A DNA stretch of 10,914 bases, from the NCBI GenBank assembly GCA_007128755.1, contig SKWV01000145.1, forward strand, positions 1-10,914. Reading direction: 5' to 3'. The DNA is from Trueperaceae bacterium (GTDB lineage Bacteria; Deinococcota; Deinococci; Deinococcales; Trueperaceae). Each line of letters starts with the position of its first letter. Positions within the stretch are counted from its first letter, which is position 1. A model generated the notes under the pieces. The model did no database searches. It saw only the letters and a program-made list of their open reading frames with translations, and was not told the origin of the DNA. Shown here in pieces: positions 6,328-10,914 of the stretch. A program made the translations under genes and the position numbers.

Positions 6328-8045
6328 CGGTCCCTCCCGTCGGGGCTCGGCCGGCTCGTGCCCGGCGCCAGGGCGTCCGCGGCGTCCAGGCTCGGCATGT
6401 CGAGCCCGCGCTCCCGCGCGACGCGTCGGGCCGTGTCGTAGCCGGCGTCCGCGTGGCGCACCACGCCGAGACCGGGATCGTTCAGGAGGCAACGGGCCAG
6501 CCGCTCGGCCGCCTCGTCGGAGCCGTCGGCCACGGCGACGAGGCCGGCGTGCTGGCTGTAGCCCATGCCCACGCCGCCGCCGTGGTGGAACGAGACCCAC
6601 GCGGCGCCGGAGGCGGCGCCGAGCGCGAAGTTGAGGAGCGGCCAGTCCGACACGGCGTCGGAGCCGTCGAGCATCGCCTCGGTCTCGCGGTAGGGGCTGG
6701 CGACCGATCCGGCGTCGAGGTGGTCGCGGCCGATCACGATGGGTGCCGACAGCTCGCCCGCGCGCACCATGTCGTTGAAACGCGCCCCGGCGCGGTCGCG
6801 CTCGCGGTAGCCCAGCCAGCAGATCCGCGCGGGCAGGCCCTGGTACGCGACGCGCTCGCTCGCGTAGCCCAGCCAGCGCTGCAGGCGCTCGTCGTCCGGG
6901 AAGAGCTCGAGGAGCGCGCGGTCGGTGGCGGCGATGTCGCGCGGGTCCCCCGAGAGCGCCGCCCAGCGGAAGGGGCCGCGGCCCTCGCAGAACGACTCCC
7001 GGATGAACGCCGGGACGAAGCCGGGGTAGTCGAAGGCGTCGTCCACGCCGGCGATCTTCGCCTGGGCGCGGAGGTTGTTGCCGTAGTCGAACGCCACCGC
7101 GCCGCGCGCGCGCATGGTGAGGATGGCGCGGACGTGGTCCGCCATGCCGGCGCGGGCGCGCTCCAGGTACGCCTCGGGCGCCACGCGCCGCAGCTCGGCG
7201 GCGTCCTCGTCGGGCGACGTGACGGGGATGTAGCCCCACATCGGGTCGTGAGCGCTCGTCTGGTCGGTCACGAGATCGGGCGTGAAGCCGAGGCGCACCA
7301 TCTCGGGCAGGACGCTCGCGGCGTTGCCGAGCAGGCCGATCGAGCGGGCGGTGCGGCTGCCCTTGGCCGCTTCGGCGCGCGCGATGGCGTCTTCCAGCGA
7401 GGTGGCGACCTCGTCGAGGTAGCGCGTCTCGACCCGGCGTGCGATCCGTGCGGGGTCGACCTCCACGCAGATCGACACGCCGCCCGCGAGCGCCACCGCC
7501 AGCGGCTGCGCGCCGCCCATGCCGCCGAGTCCTGCGGTGAGCGTGATGGTGCCCGCGAGGGTGCCGCCGAAGTGCAGCAGCGCGGCCGAGGCGAAGGTCT
7601 CGTACGTGCCCTGCAGGATGCCTTGGGTGCCGATGTAGATCCACGATCCCGCCGTCATCTGGCCGTACATCATCAGGCCCGCCCGGTCGAGCCGGTCGAA
7701 CTCCTCCCAGGTCGCCCAGTTGGGCACGAGGTTGCTGTTGGCGATGATCACGCGCGGCGCGAGCGGTTGCGTCGGGAACACCGCCACCGGCTTCCCCGAC
7801 TGCACGAGCAGCGTCTCGTCGTTCTCGAGCCGGTCGAGCGTGGCGACGATGCGGTGGAACGAGGGCCAGTCGCGCGCCGCCTTGCCGCGGCCGCCGTAGA
7901 CGATCAGCTCGTCCGGCTTCTCGGCCACGGCGGGATCGAGGTTGTTCATGAGCATCCGCTTGGCGGCCTCTTGGATCCAGCCCTTGGCGGTGCGGTGCGG
8001 TCCCCGGGGCGACGTCACGACGGCTGGCCGGTCGGCTGTGTCCAT
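6324..8045 (-). CDS. hutU: Urocanate hydratase (urocanase)
   Basis: Second enzyme of histidine degradation: NAD+-dependent hydration of urocanate to 4-imidazolone-5-propionate (EC 4.2.1.49). The protein is 573 residues, slightly longer than the usual 550-560 owing to its termini. The NAD-binding glycine-rich motif GLGGMGGAQP is at 172-181, and the urocanase signature YQGLPARICW contains the catalytic cysteine, Cys409. The conserved FCEGRGPFRWAALSG (352-366) and HHGGGVGMGYSQHAG (487-501) are also intact. I chose the ATG at 8045, before DTADRPAVV; the frame is open for 18 more codons but those run into the inverted repeat and look non-coding. AGG seven bases upstream is the only ribosome-binding match. 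It is the first gene of the hut operon, and its stop overlaps the hutG start by four bases. Confidence 0.97.
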   Translation of the reverse strand: MDTADRPAVVTSPRGPHRTAKGWIQEAAKRMLMNNLDPAVAEKPDELIVYGGRGKAARDWPSFHRIVATLDRLENDETLLVQSGKPVAVFPTQPLAPRVIIANSNLVPNWATWEEFDRLDRAGLMMYGQMTAGSWIYIGTQGILQGTYETFASAALLHFGGTLAGTITLTAGLGGMGGAQPLAVALAGGVSICVEVDPARIARRVETRYLDEVATSLEDAIARAEAAKGSRTARSIGLLGNAASVLPEMVRLGFTPDLVTDQTSAHDPMWGYIPVTSPDEDAAELRRVAPEAYLERARAGMADHVRAILTMRARGAVAFDYGNNLRAQAKIAGVDDAFDYPGFVPAFIRESFCEGRGPFRWAALSGDPRDIAATDRALLELFPDDERLQRWLGYASERVAYQGLPARICWLGYRERDRAGARFNDMVRAGELSAPIVIGRDHLDAGSVASPYRETEAMLDGSDAVSDWPLLNFALGAASGAAWVSFHHGGGVGMGYSQHAGLVAVADGSDEAAERLARCLLNDPGLGVVRHADAGYDTARRVARERGLDMPSLDAADALAPGTSRPSPDGRDR

Positions 8046-8055
8046 GCTCAAGCCT

Positions 8056-8061
8056 AGCGTA
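8056..8061 (-). promoter_or_regulatory. Candidate -10 element for the hut operon
   Basis: Only about 50 bases separate the inverted repeat from the hutU start, and they must hold the operon's promoter if it has its own. The best hexamer on the minus strand is TACGCT (TAnnnT), ten bases before the ATG, which would give a nearly leaderless transcript. No -35 hexamer is seen at normal spacing, and no operator of a known Hut repressor is recognisable. Confidence 0.25.
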
Positions 8062-8097
8062 GCGCGACGGGACCGGGACGTGCCTCTCGGCCCGCCC

Positions 8098-8140
8098 ACA
8101 CGGCTCGAGGCCCGACGATGCGCCGGGCCTCGAGCCGTGT
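8098..8140 (-). terminator. Perfect 17-bp inverted repeat between the secreted-protein gene and hutU
   Basis: ACACGGCTCGAGGCCCG at 8098-8114 is the exact reverse complement of 8124-8140, with a 9-base loop ACGATGCGC. On the minus strand it begins 12 bases after the stop of the secreted-protein gene, the place expected for a terminator. No run of U follows, so it may act as a non-canonical terminator, a 3' end stabiliser, or a dispersed palindromic repeat. It also insulates the hut promoter region from the upstream signalling module. Seventeen perfect pairs is far beyond chance even in GC-rich DNA. Confidence 0.7.
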
Positions 8141-8152
8141 CGTGCCTCGTGC

Positions 8153-8965
8153 TCAGCGGCGCGGTCCGCCGCGAGGTGGCGTGACGTTCTGCATGCGCTC
8201 CATGCGTTGGGCGCTCTGGCGCTCGGCCATGCGCGGCGCGGCGTCATCCTGCCAGGCCTGCGGCTGCCCACCGAAGGGCGCCCCGCCGAGGCGGGCGGGC
8301 GCCTCGCTCAGATCGACGGTGAGCGAGCGCGGGCTCGTCGTCACGACCGCGTAGTCGGCTTCCGAGGCCGCGTCGTGGAGCTCCTGGCCGAAGCCGATGG
8401 CGCTGTCGACGCCGTACGTGAAGGTCAGCGTCTGCAGCGGCGCGCCTCCCTCGGCGGGATGGGCGTCGTAGAACGAAACGCTCAGGGTGTCGCCTTCGTC
8501 CATCGCGTGCATGGAGACGCCGATGCCGGCGCCGAAGGCGTGGCTCCCGAGGCCGTGCCGACGCGCCAGCGCAGCGACCTCTTCACCGAGCTCGATGGTG
8601 CGGACCGCTTCACCGATGTCGTAACGGAGGTAGGCGGCGCCTTGCATCGCCCCCTCGAGCTCCCGCGCGAACGCGGCTTCGCTGTCTTCGCCGATCGTGA
8701 TCGACAGCGTCGTGAGTGCGTCGCCATCGGCCGCGGGATCGCCGTCGAAGGGCGTGAGCGTGACCGTCGTGCCGAGCGGCAGGCGGTGCAGCAGGGCGCC
8801 GTGGTTGCCGGCCGGGGCCTTGCGGTGAAGGGAGGCCTCCGCGTTCGGGCCGCTGCCGCCCACGCCGAGCGGGCCGACGCCGAAGCGTCCCTGGGCGAGC
8901 GCGAGGGTCCCGAGGAGCAGTCCGCCGATGGCGAGTCCCGTGAGGAGTGTCTTCCCGTGAGGCAT
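8153..8965 (-). CDS. Secreted protein with two copies of an unrecognised domain
   Basis: I do not recognise this 270-residue protein. Residues 1-25 form a signal peptide (hydrophobic 7-24, likely cut after ALA before QG), so it is exported. A Gly-rich linker (27-41) follows. Residues 65-126 and 158-219 align without gaps over 62 positions, with 21 identities by eye, sharing D-x2-P, L-x-TL, G-x-DS, F-x2-EL and Y; weaker matches at the same 93-residue offset extend to both sides. Each copy reads as two strands, a helix and two strands. The C-terminal 35 residues are rich in Gln, Arg, Met and Pro and look disordered. There is no cysteine. The ATG has AAAGGA upstream. The gene lies 132 bases downstream of a histidine kinase gene and ends just before a strong inverted repeat. 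Function unknown; a periplasmic or surface accessory of the signalling pair is one guess. Confidence 0.87.
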   Translation of the reverse strand: MPHGKTLLTGLAIGGLLLGTLALAQGRFGVGPLGVGGSGPNAEASLHRKAPAGNHGALLHRLPLGTTVTLTPFDGDPAADGDALTTLSITIGEDSEAAFARELEGAMQGAAYLRYDIGEAVRTIELGEEVAALARRHGLGSHAFGAGIGVSMHAMDEGDTLSVSFYDAHPAEGGAPLQTLTFTYGVDSAIGFGQELHDAASEADYAVVTTSPRSLTVDLSEAPARLGGAPFGGQPQAWQDDAAPRMAERQSAQRMERMQNVTPPRGGPRR

Positions 8966-9097
8966 GATGGCATCCTTTCGCAGCCCCTTGGTGGTCGGTG
9001 GGGCGCTACGACCAGGATGCGAGACGGCCGTTGCCGCCCCGCATGCGTGTCGTTCGCGTTTCGTGTGGCCTCGGGTACGACGCTGCCGCGCGGCGAC
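8966..9097 (-). other. Intergenic gap before the secreted-protein gene
   Basis: This 132-base gap follows the kinase stop. I find no convincing -35/-10 pair on the minus strand; only the AAAGGA ribosome-binding site near the downstream start and a short palindrome GCCGCGCGGC just after the kinase stop stand out. The secreted-protein gene may therefore be co-transcribed with the kinase, or use a promoter I cannot recognise. Confidence 0.4.
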
Positions 9098-10318
9098 TCA
9101 GCTCGCGGGGGTCGGCTCGTGGAGCGGGAGCGCGACGGTGAACTCGGCCCCGGGATCCCGGTTGCGGACGCCCACGTCGCCGCCGTGCAGCGTGACGAGC
9201 GTGCGCACGATCGCCAGCCCGAGGCCCGTGCCGTGCCCCTCCCGGTCGCGGCGACGGCCGTGGCTGAAGCGCTCGAACAGGGTAGCGAGGTCCGCGTCGT
9301 CGACGCCGGGACCGCGGTCGCGCACGCGCAGCAGCGCGCGCCCACCCTCGACGGTGAGCGTGACGTCGACACCCTCGCCGGGGGGTGAGAACCGGGCCGC
9401 GTTGTCGAGCAGGTTCAGGAAGACCTGCTCGAGCCGTTGTGGGTCGACCCGCACGCGCACGGGCCGGTCCGGCACGTCGACGTTCAGGTCGGCGCCGTGA
9501 CGCCGGACGGCGTAGGCGTCGGCGGCCGCGGCGTGCGTCGTCCACGCGGCGAGGTCGACGTCGGCGAGCTCGAGCGACAACCGGCCGGCGTCGGCGAGCG
9601 AGAGCAGCCGCAGATCGCCGATGAGGCGCGCGAGCAGGTCGGCGTGCCCCTTGAGCAGGCCGACCTCGCTCTGGTCGAACGGGATCAGGCCGTCGGCGAG
9701 CGCCTCCAGTCGCATGTGGAGCGCCGCCAGCGGCGTCCGGAGCTCGTGCGCGATGTCGGCGAGCATCGCCTTGCGCTCGGCCTCGTACCCCTCGATGGAG
9801 GCGGCCATGCCGTTGAAGCCTTCGGTGAGGGCGCGGGCCTCGTCGGGGGCGAAGCCGCGTCGCTCGAGGCGGACGCGCGTGTCGAGGGCTCCCGCGCCGA
9901 GCTTCGCGGCCGCCTCGGAGACCGATTCGATGGGCCGCGCGATGCCGCGCGAGAGGGCGTAGGCCAGCGCGACGCTGACGGCGAGGGCGAGCAGCACGCC
10001 GATGGTGACCGCGCGACGCTGCGCCTCGCGGGTGTCGCTCAGGAGGGCGTAGAGCAGGGCGGTCTCCTCGCGCAGCCTGGCCGGGTCGGTCTCCAGCTCG
10101 CGGCCGGGCGCGCTGCCCGCCGGGCCGACGCGGCCGCGCATCGGTCCGCGGAAGAGCGGCGTGGGCGTGGTGCGATCGATGACGCGCTCGCGGAAGCCGG
10201 CCGGCAGCGCCGCGATCGTGCCGCGCTCGGCGAGGAGGCTCGCGACGGGGACGACCGAGAGCGACACGAGCGCCACCAGCACCATGGCGGCCAGCAGCCG
10301 CGTGCCGAGCCGGTTCAC
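9098..10318 (-). CDS. Sensor histidine kinase, HAMP/HisKA/HATPase
   Basis: Membrane sensor kinase of 406 residues. Transmembrane segments lie at about 8-30 and 104-124, flanking an extracytoplasmic loop of about 73 residues that is Pro/Arg-rich and matches no sensor domain I know. A HAMP linker (about 125-178) is followed by the H-box DIAHELRTPLAAL with phospho-acceptor His191, the N-box LNLLDNAARF (301-310), DRGPGV at 334-339 and the ATP-binding GHGTGLGLAIV at 361-371. All catalytic motifs are intact. The GTG start overlaps the stop of the regulator gene as GTGA, so the two are translationally coupled and almost certainly cognate. Domain order is the same as in the other kinase of this window, but the loops differ in length and sequence, so the two are expected to sense different signals. 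Confidence 0.94.
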   Translation of the reverse strand: MNRLGTRLLAAMVLVALVSLSVVPVASLLAERGTIAALPAGFRERVIDRTTPTPLFRGPMRGRVGPAGSAPGRELETDPARLREETALLYALLSDTREAQRRAVTIGVLLALAVSVALAYALSRGIARPIESVSEAAAKLGAGALDTRVRLERRGFAPDEARALTEGFNGMAASIEGYEAERKAMLADIAHELRTPLAALHMRLEALADGLIPFDQSEVGLLKGHADLLARLIGDLRLLSLADAGRLSLELADVDLAAWTTHAAAADAYAVRRHGADLNVDVPDRPVRVRVDPQRLEQVFLNLLDNAARFSPPGEGVDVTLTVEGGRALLRVRDRGPGVDDADLATLFERFSHGRRRDREGHGTGLGLAIVRTLVTLHGGDVGVRNRDPGAEFTVALPLHEPTPAS

Positions 10319-10914
10319 GTCACGCCGGTGTCGAGGACGTAGCCGACGCCGCGGACCGTGTCGATGAGGTCGTCGGCGCCTCGTTCGCGCAGCTTGCGGC
10401 GCAGGTTGGTGATGTGGATGTCGACCGCGCGCTCGAGCGCGTCGCCCCCGGGGAGCGCCGCCTCGTAGAGCTCCGAGCGCGAGATGACCCGGCGCGGCGC
10501 GCGCGCGAGGTGCTGCAGCAACTTGAACTCGGTGGGTGTGAGGTGCAACGGCACGCCGTCGACGCGAGCCTGGACGCGGTCGCCGTCGACCTCGAGCCGG
10601 CCGATGCGCAGCAGCGACGGCATTCGCTCGCCGCGCACGCGCGCGGAACGCAGGGCGACCTTGACGCGCGCCATCAGCTTGCGGGCGCTCACCGGCTTGA
10701 CGAGGTAGTCGCTCGCCCCCATGCCGAGGCCGAGGAGCTCGTCCACCTCCTCGGAGCGCGCGGTGAGGACCACCACCGGCACGTCCGAGATGCTGCGGAT
10801 GATGCGCAGGACCTCGAGGCCGTCGATCTTCGGGAGACCGATGTCGAGCAGCACCAGGTCCGGCTTCGTGGCGCGGAAGAGGGCGAGGGCGCGCTCGCCG
10901 TCGAGGGCGCGTTC
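10315..10914 (-). CDS. OmpR/PhoB-family response regulator (5' end outside window)
   Basis: The last 199 residues of a DNA-binding response regulator; the frame runs off the right edge without a start, and roughly the first 30 residues of the receiver are missing, including the acidic pair. What remains shows the phospho-acceptor aspartate in VLLDIGLPKIDG (residue 24 of the visible part), the switch threonine in VVLTARSEE (51), the lysine in YLVKPVSA (73), and a full winged-helix domain with LTPTEFKLLQHLARAP, SRSELYEAAL, VDIHITNLRRKL and VRGVGYVLD. Its TGA overlaps the kinase start by four bases. It differs in many positions from the other regulator, so the two pairs are not a recent duplication. 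Its start and promoter lie beyond the window. Confidence 0.93.
   Translation of the reverse strand, partial: ERALDGERALALFRATKPDLVLLDIGLPKIDGLEVLRIIRSISDVPVVVLTARSEEVDELLGLGMGASDYLVKPVSARKLMARVKVALRSARVRGERMPSLLRIGRLEVDGDRVQARVDGVPLHLTPTEFKLLQHLARAPRRVISRSELYEAALPGGDALERAVDIHITNLRRKLRERGADDLIDTVRGVGYVLDTGVT

Noticed and set aside
6453..8057. 534-codon open frame on the plus strand opposite hutU.
   Set aside because: It is compositionally an antisense shadow (His/Arg/Ala/Val-rich, no motifs) of an intact urocanase gene.
1..10914. A wholly new multi-gene system, CRISPR array, mobile element, tRNA or rRNA.
   Set aside because: No spaced repeat array, transposase or integrase motifs, terminal inverted repeats or structured RNA genes were seen. 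Eight of the nine genes fall in known families, and composition is even across the window, giving no sign of recent transfer.

Overview
The window is about 10.9 kb of very GC-rich bacterial DNA. Every supportable gene lies on the minus strand, so transcription runs from high to low coordinates. Gene density, G/C-ending codons and GTG starts suggest a high-GC environmental bacterium. The compact hutU-hutG-hutI-hutH cluster, the single-domain secreted fasciclin protein and TAnnnT hexamers close to start codons would fit Deinococcota (for example a Truepera relative). This is a weak inference; an actinobacterium or another high-GC phylum is not excluded.

In transcription order: (1) a two-component pair enters at the right edge, an OmpR-family response regulator (5' end outside the window) and its histidine kinase, overlapping by 4 bases. 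(2) It is followed by a gene for an unrecognised secreted protein built from two copies of one domain, then a perfect 17-bp inverted repeat. (3) Next is a complete histidine-degradation operon: urocanase (hutU), an arginase-fold formimidoylglutamase (hutG), imidazolonepropionase (hutI) and histidine ammonia-lyase (hutH), each joined to the next by a 4-base stop/start overlap. (4) A second OmpR-type regulator and histidine kinase pair follows. (5) The window ends with a small secreted fasciclin-domain protein, preceded by an AT-rich promoter-like patch with an 11-bp-spaced direct repeat and followed by a possible hairpin terminator.

The four Hut enzymes convert L-histidine to urocanate (HutH), imidazolonepropionate (HutU), N-formimidoylglutamate (HutI), and glutamate plus formamide (HutG). 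No HutF, HutC repressor or histidine transporter is visible, so regulation and uptake must be encoded elsewhere. The two signalling modules share a layout (regulator, kinase, then one exported protein), which suggests each exported protein could be a target of its neighbouring kinase/regulator pair; this is inference.

I see no mobile element, CRISPR array, tRNA or rRNA, and no clearly new multi-gene system. The least explained items are the duplicated-domain secreted protein, the direct repeat before the fasciclin gene, and the large inverted repeat before hutU.
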